This document shows positions 25,878 through 34,089 of a stretch of DNA of 64,000 nt, piece by piece. Under the pieces are notes generated by a model. That model worked only from the letters and a program-made list of their open reading frames with translations, was not told where the DNA came from and searched no databases. Source of the DNA: Actinomycetales bacterium Actino_02 (GTDB lineage Bacteria; Actinomycetota; Actinomycetes; Propionibacteriales; Propionibacteriaceae). The translations under genes and the position numbers were made by a program. The stretch is from positions 62,001 to 126,000 of the forward strand of contig LUYM01000020.1 in assembly GCA_001603275.1 (NCBI GenBank), read 5' to 3'. Within the stretch, counting starts at the first letter, position 1. Each line of letters begins with the position of its first letter.

Positions 25878-27599
25878 ATGACCACAGTTGCCAAGAACAT
25901 CGTCGACACCCTCGTCGCCGCCGGAGTCAAGCGCGTCTACGGAATCCCCGGGGATTCTCTGAACGGCTTCACCGACGCGCTACGAGGGTCAGGGATCGAA
26001 TGGGTCCACGTTCGCCACGAGGAGGCTGCAGCGTTCGCAGCCAGCGCCGAAGCCGCCCTGACCGGTGAGCTGGCGGTGTGTGTGGGCAGTTGTGGCCCCG
26101 GCAATCTGCACCTGATCAACGGCCTGTTCGACGCCCAGCGCTCCCGGGTGCCGGTGCTGGCGATCGCCGCCCACATTCCCACCTCCGAGATTGGCAGCGA
26201 CTACTTCCAGGAGACCCACCCCCAAGAGCTGTTCCGCGAGTGCTCGGTGTACTCCGAATACGCGGCTTCCCCGATTCAGATGCCGCGGATGCTGCGCACG
26301 GCCATGCAGGCCGCGCTCGAGCAGCGCGGGGTCGGCGTCCTGGTCATTCCTGGGGACGTCGCCCTAGCCGATGCCGTCGACACGACCGTGACGCCGGTGC
26401 GGGCCAGCCGTCCGCGGGTGCTGCCGGCCGAGGACGAGCTGCGTGAGGCCGCCGAGCTGCTGGCTGCGGCCAAGAAGGTGACCATCCTGGCCGGAGCCGG
26501 GGTCGAGGGTGCCCACGCCCAGCTGATCCAGCTGGCCGACACCCTAGGCGCTCCGATCGTCCACACGCTGCGCAGCAAGCAGTTCGTCGAGTACGACAAC
26601 CCGTTCGATGTCGGCATGACCGGCCTGCTCGGCTTCGCCTCCGGCTACCGGGCGCTGGCCAACTGCGACACCTTGCTGATGCTCGGCACCGACTTCCCGT
26701 ACCGTCCGTTCCTGCCCGATAACGCCACGGTGATTCAGGTGGACCTGCGCGGCGAGCATCTGGGACGCCGCGTCCCGCTGAAGCTGGGCATGGTCGGCGA
26801 CGTCGGCGACACGCTCAGCGCGCTGCTGCCGCTGCTGGAGCGCAAGGCCGACCGCAGCCATCTGAACGATTCGCTGGCCCACTACCGCAAGACCCGCACC
26901 AAGCTGGACGACCTGGCCACCCCGCGCAAGGGTTCGGCACCGCTGCACCCGCAGTACATCGCCAAGGTGATCGACGAAGTGGCCAGCGATGACGCCGTGT
27001 TCATCCCCGATGTCGGCTCGCCGGTGATCTGGGCGGCCCGCTACCTGAAGATGAACGGCAAGCGGTCTCTGATCGGCTCGTTCCTGCACGGCTCGATGGC
27101 CAATGCGCTGCCGCAGGCGGTCGGGGTGGCCTCGGCCTTCCCTGGTCGCCAGGTGGTGGCACTGTCTGGTGACGGCGGGGTTGAGATGCTGCTCGGCGAG
27201 CTGCTGACGTTGGTCCAGAACAAGCTGCCGGTGAAGCTGGTGGTGTTCAACAACTCCTCGCTGAACTTCGTGGAGCTGGAGATGAAGGCTTCCGGGTTCG
27301 TCAGCGAGACCACCGAGCTGGCCAACCCGGATCTGGCCGCGATCGCCACTGCCGTTGGCATGAAGGGGATCTCGGTGACCCGCTCGAAGGATCTGCCCGG
27401 AGCTCTGGCCGAGGCTTTCGCCTACGACGGGCCGGCCCTGATCGACGTGGTGACCGAGCGCCAGGAGCTGACCATTCCGCCCTCGATCAAGCTCGATCAG
27501 GCCAAGGGCTTCGCCTTGTATGCGATGCGGACGCTGCTGTCGGGCCGTGGCGATGAGCTGCTCGACCTGACCAAGGCCAACCTGCGACAGGTGTTCTAG
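25878..27599 (+). CDS. poxB: Pyruvate dehydrogenase (quinone) / pyruvate oxidase
   Basis: 573-residue TPP- and FAD-dependent enzyme. The PYR domain has YGIPGDSLNGFTDAL and the catalytic Glu in VHVRHEEAAAF. The central FAD domain spans ~190-330 (AGAGVEGAHAQLIQLAD, RSKQFVEYDNPFDVGMTGLLG). The PP domain has LSGDGGVEMLLGELLTL (~430-446) and the closing Asn in VVFNNSSLNFVELEM. It decarboxylates pyruvate to acetate, passing electrons to menaquinone at the membrane. SD GAGAAGGA. A long hairpin follows the gene. It complements the pyruvate formate-lyase of this window under different oxygen conditions. Confidence 0.92.
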   Translation: MTTVAKNIVDTLVAAGVKRVYGIPGDSLNGFTDALRGSGIEWVHVRHEEAAAFAASAEAALTGELAVCVGSCGPGNLHLINGLFDAQRSRVPVLAIAAHIPTSEIGSDYFQETHPQELFRECSVYSEYAASPIQMPRMLRTAMQAALEQRGVGVLVIPGDVALADAVDTTVTPVRASRPRVLPAEDELREAAELLAAAKKVTILAGAGVEGAHAQLIQLADTLGAPIVHTLRSKQFVEYDNPFDVGMTGLLGFASGYRALANCDTLLMLGTDFPYRPFLPDNATVIQVDLRGEHLGRRVPLKLGMVGDVGDTLSALLPLLERKADRSHLNDSLAHYRKTRTKLDDLATPRKGSAPLHPQYIAKVIDEVASDDAVFIPDVGSPVIWAARYLKMNGKRSLIGSFLHGSMANALPQAVGVASAFPGRQVVALSGDGGVEMLLGELLTLVQNKLPVKLVVFNNSSLNFVELEMKASGFVSETTELANPDLAAIATAVGMKGISVTRSKDLPGALAEAFAYDGPALIDVVTERQELTIPPSIKLDQAKGFALYAMRTLLSGRGDELLDLTKANLRQVF

Positions 27600-27605
27600 G
27601 CGAAG

Positions 27606-27642
27606 GCGCGGGCGGACAATGAGGAGGCTTGTTCGCCCGCGC
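27606..27642 (+). terminator. Strong hairpin after poxB
   Basis: 14-bp stem (27606-27619 with 27629-27642, one G.U pair) and a 9-nt loop, 7 bp after the poxB stop. Very GC-rich with no U-tract, the form common in actinobacteria. Confidence 0.7.
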
Positions 27643-27657
27643 TAGAGTCGTTAGCGA

Positions 27658-27671
27658 CATATCGCAATATG
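27658..27671. promoter_or_regulatory. Candidate PadR operator CATAT-CGCA-ATATG
   Basis: Perfect 5-bp inverted repeat 17 bp upstream of the padR-type start and overlapping its likely promoter. AT-rich inverted repeats at this position are usual for autoregulated PadR repressors. Confidence 0.5.
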
Positions 27672-27688
27672 ACTCAAGGAGGTCTGCT

Positions 27689-28246
27689 ATGTCGCATCAG
27701 CACAGCAATCCGTTCGGCTCCGACCCGTCCGCTTTCCTGCGGGGGTTGGCCGACTGGGGCCGTCGCGGTGGACCGATGGGCGCCCACCTCGGCCCGCACA
27801 GCCGGGCCCGGCGCGGCGATACTCGCACCGCCATTCTGCGGGTCCTGGCCGAGAGCCCGATGCACGGCTACCAGATCATTCAGGAGCTCAAGCAGCGCAG
27901 CGGCGGGGTCTGGACGCCCAGCGCCGGCTCGATCTACCCGACCCTGCAGCTGCTCGCCGACGAAGGTCTGGTCGTGGCCGAGGAGACCAGCGGCAAGAAG
28001 GTGTTCTCGCTGACCGAGGCCGGACGCACCGCGGTGGACGAGCTGGCCGAGGAGCCGGCTCCCTGGGATGTTGCGGCCGCCATCGGCGACTGCAACGGGC
28101 TGTTCGGGCTGCGTGAGGCCGGCGGACGGCTGGCATCGGCCGTCATGCAGGTCGGACGTTCCGGGGATCGGGCCAAGATCGATCAGGCCGCCGAGATCCT
28201 CAACGCCGCCCGCAAGCAGGTCTATGCGCTGTTGGCCGAGGACTGA
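27689..28246 (+). CDS. PadR-family transcriptional regulator
   Basis: 185 residues. The winged helix spans ~43-115: ILRVLAESPMHGYQIIQELKQRSGGVWTPSAGSIYPTLQLLADEGLV, the classical PadR motif, followed by the wing SGKKVFSLTEAG. The C-terminal ~65 residues form a helical dimerisation tail. The ATG at 27689 has AAGGAGG eight bases upstream, so the 20 upstream codons are excluded. It is followed 3 bp later by a UbiB-family kinase gene, which it may regulate with itself. Confidence 0.9.
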   Translation: MSHQHSNPFGSDPSAFLRGLADWGRRGGPMGAHLGPHSRARRGDTRTAILRVLAESPMHGYQIIQELKQRSGGVWTPSAGSIYPTLQLLADEGLVVAEETSGKKVFSLTEAGRTAVDELAEEPAPWDVAAAIGDCNGLFGLREAGGRLASAVMQVGRSGDRAKIDQAAEILNAARKQVYALLAED

Positions 28247-28249
28247 TCG

Positions 28250-29926
28250 ATGACGACAGCGCAGCTGCGAGCCCGCTACCGAAGGATCGTCTGGTTCTTC
28301 GGAGTGCTCACCGCCGGGTTCATCTACTGGGAGCTGATCTTGCCCAAGCTGGGGCTCAGCTCCTTGTCAGACCGCACCCGGGCCGAGCGCAACCGCCGGG
28401 CCGCAGCGCGCTTTCGGAAGGTCGCCATCGGGATGGGCGGCCTGCTGATCAAGACCGGACAGTTCCTCTCCGCCCGGCTGGACGTGCTTCCGGTCGAAAT
28501 CACCCAGGAGCTGTCCGGGCTGCAGGACGAGGTTCCGCCGGCCCCCTACGAGCAGATCAAGGCGCTGGCCGAGACCGAGTTCGGACGTCCGCTGGATGAG
28601 GTGTTCGCCAGCTTCGAGGCCGAGCCGCTCGCAGCGGCGTCCCTGGGTCAGGCGCACCGGGCAGTCCTGAAGCCCGACGATGCGGCCGAGACCGGCTTCG
28701 CCGACGTGGTGGTGAAGGTGCAGCGTCCATCGATCGACAAGATCGTCGAGACCGACCTGGCCGCGCTGCGCCGGGTGGGGCAGTGGCTGACCCGGTACAA
28801 GCCGGTGGCCAGCCGGGTGGACGTCCCGGCTCTGGTCGAGGAGTTCGCGACCACCTCGCTGGAGGAGATCGACTACCTGGGCGAGGCCCGCAACGCCGAG
28901 CACTTCCGCGACGCCTTCGAGGCCGACGAACTGATCGTGGTGCCCGAGGTCGCCTGGGAGCGCACCACCAAGCGGGTGCTCACCTTGGAGGACGTCTCTT
29001 CGATCCGGATCGGCGCCTACGACGCGATCACCGCCGCCGGGATCGACCGGGCCAAGGTGGCCGAGAAGCTGGTGGCCAGCTATCTGCAGCAGATCTTCGA
29101 CGACGGGGTCTTCCACGCCGATCCGCACCCGGGGAACCTGTTCGTCAATCCGCTGCCCGAGCCGGGGGAGTTCCAGCTCACCTTCATCGACTTCGGGATG
29201 GTCGGACGCGTCCCCGAAGGTCTGCGCGACGCGCTGCGGGAGGCGCTGATCGGTGTGGCCACTCAGGATGCGCCGCGCCTGGTTGCCGCCTTCAAGAGCC
29301 TGGACGTCCTGCTGCCGAGTGCCGACACCAAGCTGCTCGAGCTGGCCGCCGCGCAGGTCTTCGACCGGTTCGGCGGAATGAGCATGGGCGACCTGCGTGG
29401 GATCAGCCACGAAGAGATGATGAGTTTCGGCCTGCAGTTCCGCGAGCTGATGGTGAACATGCCGTTCCAGCTGCCGGAGAACCTGCTGATGCTGGGCCGC
29501 AGCTTGGCGATCCTGTCGGGGATGTGCACCGGGCTGGACCCGTCGTTCAACCTGTGGGGGACACTGGCGCCCTACACCGCCAAACTGGTCGGTGACGAGG
29601 ATGGCGGCTTCTCCTGGCAGACGATCACCAGCGAGGGCGGCAAGCTCCTGCAGAGCCTGGTGGCGCTGCCCGGCCGTGCCGAGCGGGTGCTGACCACCGT
29701 CGAGCGTGGCGAGCTGGCCGTGCGGACGCCGATGCTGGATCTGCGGATTCGCCGGCTTGATCGGACGATGAACAAGGCCACCTATGCGGTGATCTTCGCC
29801 GCGCTGCTGCTGGCCGGTGCCCTGTTGTGGACGCCCGCGCCGGTGCTCGCCCAAGTACTCATGTGGGGCTCGACACTGCCGCTGCTGGCCGTGTTGTTCG
29901 GCGGACGGCCGCATCCGCCGGCCTGA
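28250..29926 (+). CDS. ABC1/UbiB/AarF-family atypical kinase
   Basis: 558 residues. The family-specific KTGQ (68-71) precedes an Ala-rich loop (PLAAASLGQAHRA, ~125-137) instead of a Gly-loop. Then come the catalytic VVVKVQRP, FHADPHPGNLFV and FIDFGMVG. Two hydrophobic helices close the C-terminus. UbiB-type proteins bind ATP at the membrane and support quinone or lipid homeostasis; the true substrate is unsettled in the family. It starts 3 bp after the PadR gene and is probably cotranscribed with it. Confidence 0.9.
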   Translation: MTTAQLRARYRRIVWFFGVLTAGFIYWELILPKLGLSSLSDRTRAERNRRAAARFRKVAIGMGGLLIKTGQFLSARLDVLPVEITQELSGLQDEVPPAPYEQIKALAETEFGRPLDEVFASFEAEPLAAASLGQAHRAVLKPDDAAETGFADVVVKVQRPSIDKIVETDLAALRRVGQWLTRYKPVASRVDVPALVEEFATTSLEEIDYLGEARNAEHFRDAFEADELIVVPEVAWERTTKRVLTLEDVSSIRIGAYDAITAAGIDRAKVAEKLVASYLQQIFDDGVFHADPHPGNLFVNPLPEPGEFQLTFIDFGMVGRVPEGLRDALREALIGVATQDAPRLVAAFKSLDVLLPSADTKLLELAAAQVFDRFGGMSMGDLRGISHEEMMSFGLQFRELMVNMPFQLPENLLMLGRSLAILSGMCTGLDPSFNLWGTLAPYTAKLVGDEDGGFSWQTITSEGGKLLQSLVALPGRAERVLTTVERGELAVRTPMLDLRIRRLDRTMNKATYAVIFAALLLAGALLWTPAPVLAQVLMWGSTLPLLAVLFGGRPHPPA

Positions 29927-29984
29927 GCTGCGGACGAGCCTTGGGTGCGTGCCGGAGGTGGGAGACCGATCTCCAGGTGGAGAA

Positions 29985-30014
29985 TTGACCGTTCATCCGG
30001 GGCGCTGCTAGCGT
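29985..30014 (+). promoter_or_regulatory. Promoter for the leader ORF and RIO kinase gene
   Basis: -35 TTGACC (29985-29990), 18-bp spacer, -10 TAGCGT (30009-30014). It gives a transcript starting near 30021, about 40 nt before the leader ORF. Confidence 0.55.
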
Positions 30015-30060
30015 CGATTGCGTAGTCAGCAGCATCTGCCTCATGGAAGGAGGTCGTGAA

Positions 30061-30123
30061 ATGTCACCCATTGTCGATGGGCCCTTCGCGTCCATCCATT
30101 CATTCGAGGCTCCCGCGCTCTGA
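30061..30123 (+). CDS. 20-codon leader ORF upstream of the RIO-type kinase gene
   Basis: ATG at 30061 to TGA at 30121-30123, encoding MSPIVDGPFASIHSFEAPAL. It is preceded by GGAAGGAGG (30045-30053), a near-perfect SD at 7-nt spacing and one of the strongest in the window. That argues that it is translated. It ends 42 nt before the RIO-kinase start. No similarity is claimed. Its position suggests a regulatory upstream ORF whose translation controls the downstream gene. Confidence 0.6.
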   Translation: MSPIVDGPFASIHSFEAPAL

Positions 30124-30146
30124 CCTCTACCTGTCACGGGTGCCTC

Positions 30147-30159
30147 CTCCTTGCAGGAG
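30147..30159 (+). promoter_or_regulatory. SD-sequestering hairpin of the RIO-kinase gene
   Basis: CTCCT-TGC-AGGAG masks AGGAG, the SD of the TTG start at 30166. The left strand, within CCTCCTT (30146-30152), is also complementary to AAGGAGG (30047-30053), the leader SD. Two mutually exclusive pairings are therefore possible. Confidence 0.45.
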
Positions 30160-30165
30160 AATCCC

Positions 30166-31032
30166 TTGTCAGACATCAATCCAGCCATCTCGTGGGATGA
30201 GCTTTCCTATCGCGCGCTCGGAGAGGATCTCGCCGAGCATCAACGTTGGTCCACCTGGGACACCGTCGAACGGTTGTGCCGGGGCCCGCAGCCGTGGCCG
30301 CAGTGGGTGGTCACCAGTTCAGCGGCGATCGACACCGACCTCGGCATCCTGAAGACGGGCAAGGAGGCGGACGTCTTCCTGCTGGAGCGGGCAGTTCCCG
30401 ACGATCCGGACGCCCGCTGCCTGCTGGCCGCCAAGCGCTACCGGTCAGCCGAGCATCGGCTGTTCCGCCGCGACGACGCCTACACTCAGGGCCGCCGGGT
30501 CCGAAACAGTCGCGATGCGCGGGCCATGGCCACCAAGACAGGCTTCGGACGCTCCGTCGAAGCCGATCTGTGGGCCAGATCGGAGTGGTCTGGTCTCGTC
30601 CGGCTCTACGAGGCCGGGGTGCCGGTGCCGTATCCGGTGCAGATCGATGGCCGCGAGATTCTGATGGAGTTCATCGCCGACTCCGCCTCCGGGTCCACAG
30701 TTGCCGCGCCCCGGCTGCATCAGGTGCGTCCCGAGCCGGCTGCGCTGGCGCTGCTGTTCGAGCAGTTGCGCGACGCCCTGCGGACGATGGCCGGCCTCGG
30801 TCTGGTGCACGGCGACCTGAGCCCGTACAACACCTTGGTGGCCGACGCCGACAGTGCCGAGCCGCGGCTGGTGATCATCGACGTCCCGCAGTTGGTCGAC
30901 CTGGCCGCGAACCCGCACGCTGTGGAGTTCCTGCTGCGCGACTGCACGAACATGGCCACCTGGTTCAGCGCCAAGGGCTATCCGGTGGACGCCGACGAGT
31001 TGCTCGCCGACCTGTTGGGATATGCGTGGTGA
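30166..31032 (+). CDS. RIO1-like atypical serine kinase
   Basis: 288 residues. The RIO fold shows LKTGKEADVFLLER (62-75, nucleotide-binding loop of the GKEANVY type), catalytic LAAKRYR (Lys90), LVHGDLSPYNTLV (HGDLSxYN catalytic loop) and VIIDVPQLVD (metal-binding IIDxxQ). RIO proteins act on ribosome maturation in eukaryotes and archaea; bacterial members are uncharacterised kinases or ATPases. The TTG at 30166 is chosen because AGGAG lies six bases upstream. Downstream of a leader ORF and a possible regulatory hairpin. Confidence 0.85.
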   Translation: MSDINPAISWDELSYRALGEDLAEHQRWSTWDTVERLCRGPQPWPQWVVTSSAAIDTDLGILKTGKEADVFLLERAVPDDPDARCLLAAKRYRSAEHRLFRRDDAYTQGRRVRNSRDARAMATKTGFGRSVEADLWARSEWSGLVRLYEAGVPVPYPVQIDGREILMEFIADSASGSTVAAPRLHQVRPEPAALALLFEQLRDALRTMAGLGLVHGDLSPYNTLVADADSAEPRLVIIDVPQLVDLAANPHAVEFLLRDCTNMATWFSAKGYPVDADELLADLLGYAW

Positions 31033-31108
31033 AGGATTGCCTCGGAAAAGGGTTCCGAGTCGCTGTTAGGCTCGGGACTACTTTGCTGGCCCCGACCATT
31101 GGAGTGCA

Positions 31109-31618
31109 GTGCTGGAGTTCGAGCTGACGACCGAAGACTTCGTGGCCTTCAGCATCTATGGCACCCTCAACGCCCCGGCGGTGCAGAAGCGGAGCGCTCA
31201 GCTTCGGATCGTCGCGAGTGCGGCGATGTTCGTCGGTCTCGGGTTGGCTGCTGGTCTGCAGGACGGCTGGCTCTACGGGCTGGTGGCCGGCCTGATCGCT
31301 GCCGTGGTGTTCTGGCTGATCTGGCCCCCGCTGTGGGCGTGGACGACCAAGCGCAACGTGGTGCGCCTTGCCAAGTCTGGTGGCCTCGGCAGGCCTGGGC
31401 CCTGCCGGATTTGGGTTGATCAGGACGGCGTACATGACGCCACTCTGGACGGCACCTCGACGGTCTCGTGGCGGGGTATCGAGCGCGTCGAGGAGACTGC
31501 GACGCACGCCTTCATCTTCGTCGGGCCAATCCAGGCCTACATCATTCCGAAGCGGGCTGGAGCCTCGGCTGTGGCCGACTTCCTGGCCGCAGTGAGGGCC
31601 GGCCTGGCTACGGCGTGA
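31109..31618 (+). CDS. YcxB-like membrane protein
   Basis: 169 residues from a GTG with TGGAG upstream. It starts with a short polar segment (EFELTTEDFVAFSIYG), then two membrane helices (~33-52 and ~57-75), then a cytoplasmic PH-like domain (WVDQDGVHDATLDGTSTVSWRGIERVEET...YIIPKRA) characteristic of the YcxB-like family. Function is unknown for the family. 76 bp after the RIO kinase gene, same strand. Confidence 0.8.
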   Translation: MLEFELTTEDFVAFSIYGTLNAPAVQKRSAQLRIVASAAMFVGLGLAAGLQDGWLYGLVAGLIAAVVFWLIWPPLWAWTTKRNVVRLAKSGGLGRPGPCRIWVDQDGVHDATLDGTSTVSWRGIERVEETATHAFIFVGPIQAYIIPKRAGASAVADFLAAVRAGLATA

Positions 31619-31681
31619 CAGCGGGTCGGGTCACTCGGCTCGCCTTCCGGATCTCGCGCGGATTCGGCGCGAGCCTCGGGC

Positions 31682-32680
31682 TCAGCCGCGGACGTCCACC
31701 ACGATGCGTCCATGGCTCTGTGCGGACATGAGGCGCTCCGCGGCGGCGATCGTCTCGTGCAGAGTGACGGTCTGGGTGAGCGAGTCGAGCAGCTGCGGAT
31801 TCAGGCTGGTGGCGAGCAGCTCCCAGGCGGCCTGACGTAGCGGCAGCGGCGTCTGCACCGAGTCGACCCCGGCCAAGGTGACGTTGCGCAGGATGAACGG
31901 CATCACGCTGGTCGGCAGCATCGGGGAGCCGGCCAACCCGCAGGCCGCGACCGTGCCCGAGTACAGAGTCTGGGCCAACACATTGGCCAGGACCTCGCCG
32001 CCGACGGTGTCGACCGCGCCGGCGAAGCGCGCCTTCTGCAGCGGACGGCCCTGCCCGGCGAACTCGCGGCGGTCGAGCACGTCCGAGGCGCCGAGGCCAC
32101 GCAGGTAGGCGCCGTATTGGTCCACCCGGCCTGTCATCGCGGCGACCTGGTAGCTGCGTCCGGCGAGAAGGGCGATGGCGATCGAACCCACCCCACCGGT
32201 GGCACCGGTGACCACGATTGGAGCCTCGGTGCTCACCTGAGCCTGCTCGAGTCGCAGCACGCACAGGGCTGCGGTGTAGCCGGCTGTGCCGATGGCCGCG
32301 GCGCGCGCCTGGGTGAGGCCATCCGGGAGTCGGACGAGGAAGTCGCCGGGGACTCGGGCCAGTTCACTGAAGCCGCCGTGGCGGTTCTCGGTCATGCCGG
32401 TGCCGTTGAGGATGACCTCGTCGCCGGGCTGCCAGCGCGGGTCGGCGGACTCCAGGACCGTGCCCACCAGGTCGGCCCCGCCGATCAGCGGAGTCTTGCG
32501 GACGATGCCCGGACGTCCGGTGAGGGCCATCGCGTCCTTGTAGTTGATGCCGGAGTAGTGAACCTCGACCAGCACCGGATCATCGCCCAGCCTGGCCGGA
32601 TCGATCTGCTCGACGGCAGCGGTGTTGACGGGGCCGCCTTCGGTGGGTTCGGCGGCGCGGATCACGATGGCACGGGGCAT
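31682..32680 (-). CDS. acuI: MDR-family NADPH oxidoreductase, acrylyl-CoA reductase type
   Basis: 332 residues, zinc-free medium-chain reductase of the YhdH/AcuI group. The N-terminal substrate domain has VEVHYSGINYKDAMALTGRPGIVRKTPLIGGADLVGTV, and TAGYTAALCVLRLE precedes the Rossmann VVTGATGGVGSIAIALLA (NADPH). AcuI reduces acryloyl-CoA to propionyl-CoA, which would fit a propionate-metabolising organism; YhdH homologues may act on other enoyl compounds. Its reaction is inferred from family. Single-gene unit. Confidence 0.82.
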   Translation of the reverse strand: MPRAIVIRAAEPTEGGPVNTAAVEQIDPARLGDDPVLVEVHYSGINYKDAMALTGRPGIVRKTPLIGGADLVGTVLESADPRWQPGDEVILNGTGMTENRHGGFSELARVPGDFLVRLPDGLTQARAAAIGTAGYTAALCVLRLEQAQVSTEAPIVVTGATGGVGSIAIALLAGRSYQVAAMTGRVDQYGAYLRGLGASDVLDRREFAGQGRPLQKARFAGAVDTVGGEVLANVLAQTLYSGTVAACGLAGSPMLPTSVMPFILRNVTLAGVDSVQTPLPLRQAAWELLATSLNPQLLDSLTQTVTLHETIAAAERLMSAQSHGRIVVDVRG

Positions 32681-33042
32681 GAAAGTCCTTCAGGTCGGGC
32701 TGTTCAGCCTAGCCGTGCTCGCGCTGGGCGGCTCCTCGGGGCGTCCGGGGGCCGAGCGCCATCGCTCGGTGGCGCGGACGGACCGGGGGAGTCAGCGGTG
32801 GGCGCGGACCCGGACCTGTGCGGGCTGGATCAGGCCAAGTCGGACCATCAGGACGAGCAGCTGGTAGTCCACGTAGCGACGTAGAGCCCGGAGGCTCCTG
32901 TGCACGTTGGTCGGCTGTGACGAGGTGGGGAGGGTGCTGGGTGTCTTGCTCATGCAGCGAGTGTGGTTTCGGCTGCTGTGGCGAGCATGAGTGCGGCATG
33001 TGGTTTGGGTGCGACGCGAGAGGTCTCTGCAGCCGGTCTGGC
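32681..33042. other. 362-bp region between acuI and mutY
   Basis: Apart from one possible 53-codon ORF (32792-32953) nothing clear is seen. A 120-codon frame across it (32709-33071) is Pro/His/Arg-rich and looks like GC-driven noise. Confidence 0.4.
32792..32953 (-). CDS. Possible small basic protein (53 aa) downstream of mutY
   Basis: ATG at 32953. Composition is unlike a random frame: a Ser/Thr/Pro-rich head, then SLRALRRYVDYQLLVLMVRLGLI, an amphipathic or membrane-prone helix, and a basic tail VRVRAHR. No clear SD precedes it. Included with low confidence. Confidence 0.3.
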   Translation of the reverse strand: MSKTPSTLPTSSQPTNVHRSLRALRRYVDYQLLVLMVRLGLIQPAQVRVRAHR

Positions 33043-33909
33043 TCAGCGGGGGAGTTCGAGGATGTCGCCATGGGCGCGGACCAGGCCGTCGGTGAGCAGG
33101 GTGGCGATCGCCCGTGCGCGCTGATCGGCGTCGGGCCATTCCGGGACGACGCTGTCGCGCGGCAGGGCGTTCTCGGGGGCGTGGCGCAGGGCCCGCATCA
33201 CCGCGCCGCGCGCCTGGCGGTCGCTGCCTTCGTAGGTGGCCTGGCGTCGGCGGGTGTCACCGGTGTCGGGCTTTCCGGCGGCCAGCCATTGGCACCGGTC
33301 TGCGATCGGACAGGCCTGGCAGCGCGGGTTGCGGGCGGTGCAAACGAGGGCGCCGAGTTCCATGGTGGCGGCGTTGAAGGCAGCGGCATCGTGCGGGTCG
33401 TCGGGGAGCAGGGCGTCCATCTCGACCAGGTCGCGGGGCGAGGCGGGGCCGGGCTGGCTGCGTCCGTGTTGGGCGCGGGCGATCACTCGGCGCGTGTTGA
33501 TGTCGACCACCGGCTCCCGCTGCCCGTAGGCGAAGACCGCCACTGCCCGCGCGGTGTAGCTGCCGATGCCGGTGAGGCTGAGCAGCTCGTCCACGTCGGA
33601 CGGGACTTGCCCGCCGAAGCGGTCCCGGATCTCGACCGCCGCCCGGTGCAGCCACAGCGCCCGGCGCGGATAGCCCAGGTTCGCCCACTGGGTGAGCGCC
33701 TCAGCCGCCGGCTCGTCGGCCAGCGCGGACGGGGTTGGCCACCGCTCCAGCCACGCCTGAAGGTGTGGGATCACCCGGTTCACCGGCGTCTGCTGCAGCA
33801 TGAACTCGCTGACCAGGACGCCCCACGGGCTGAACCCGTCCTGCCGCCACGGCAGCTCGCGCGCGTTGGCGGCGTACCACTCGATGAGCACCGGAGCGAG
33901 GTTGGCCAC
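33043..33909 (-). CDS. mutY: A/G-specific adenine glycosylase
   Basis: 288 residues. It removes adenine mispaired with 8-oxoguanine in base excision repair. The HhH-GPD core shows catalytic Glu35 in SEFMLQQTPV, the helix-hairpin-helix LTGIGSYTARAV (112-123) and catalytic Asp136 in VVDINTRRV. The [4Fe-4S] cluster ligands are Cys190, Cys197, Cys200 and Cys206 (Cx6Cx2Cx5C). The C-terminal NUDIX-like 8-oxoG-recognition domain of E. coli MutY is missing, as in many actinobacterial versions. Confidence 0.93.
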   Translation of the reverse strand: MANLAPVLIEWYAANARELPWRQDGFSPWGVLVSEFMLQQTPVNRVIPHLQAWLERWPTPSALADEPAAEALTQWANLGYPRRALWLHRAAVEIRDRFGGQVPSDVDELLSLTGIGSYTARAVAVFAYGQREPVVDINTRRVIARAQHGRSQPGPASPRDLVEMDALLPDDPHDAAAFNAATMELGALVCTARNPRCQACPIADRCQWLAAGKPDTGDTRRRQATYEGSDRQARGAVMRALRHAPENALPRDSVVPEWPDADQRARAIATLLTDGLVRAHGDILELPR

Positions 33910-34089
33910 CGGTGGAGTCTAGACACCCTCGCGGTGGCGGTGCGCCGTCGGTGGACGCGCCCACGCGGTGGTCGAAGTCGAGTCTGGATCGATACGGCCA
34001 GCCGGCCGGCGCCACCTTTTCGGCGGATTCCGTGTGTGGCGCGACGCGCAGGAGCATGCTGAGCGCAGGTGCACGCAAGGGAGAGTGCC

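Noticed and set aside
32709-33071. 120-codon minus-strand frame between acuI and mutY
   Set aside because: Pro/His/Arg-rich, overlaps the mutY end, no ribosome site.
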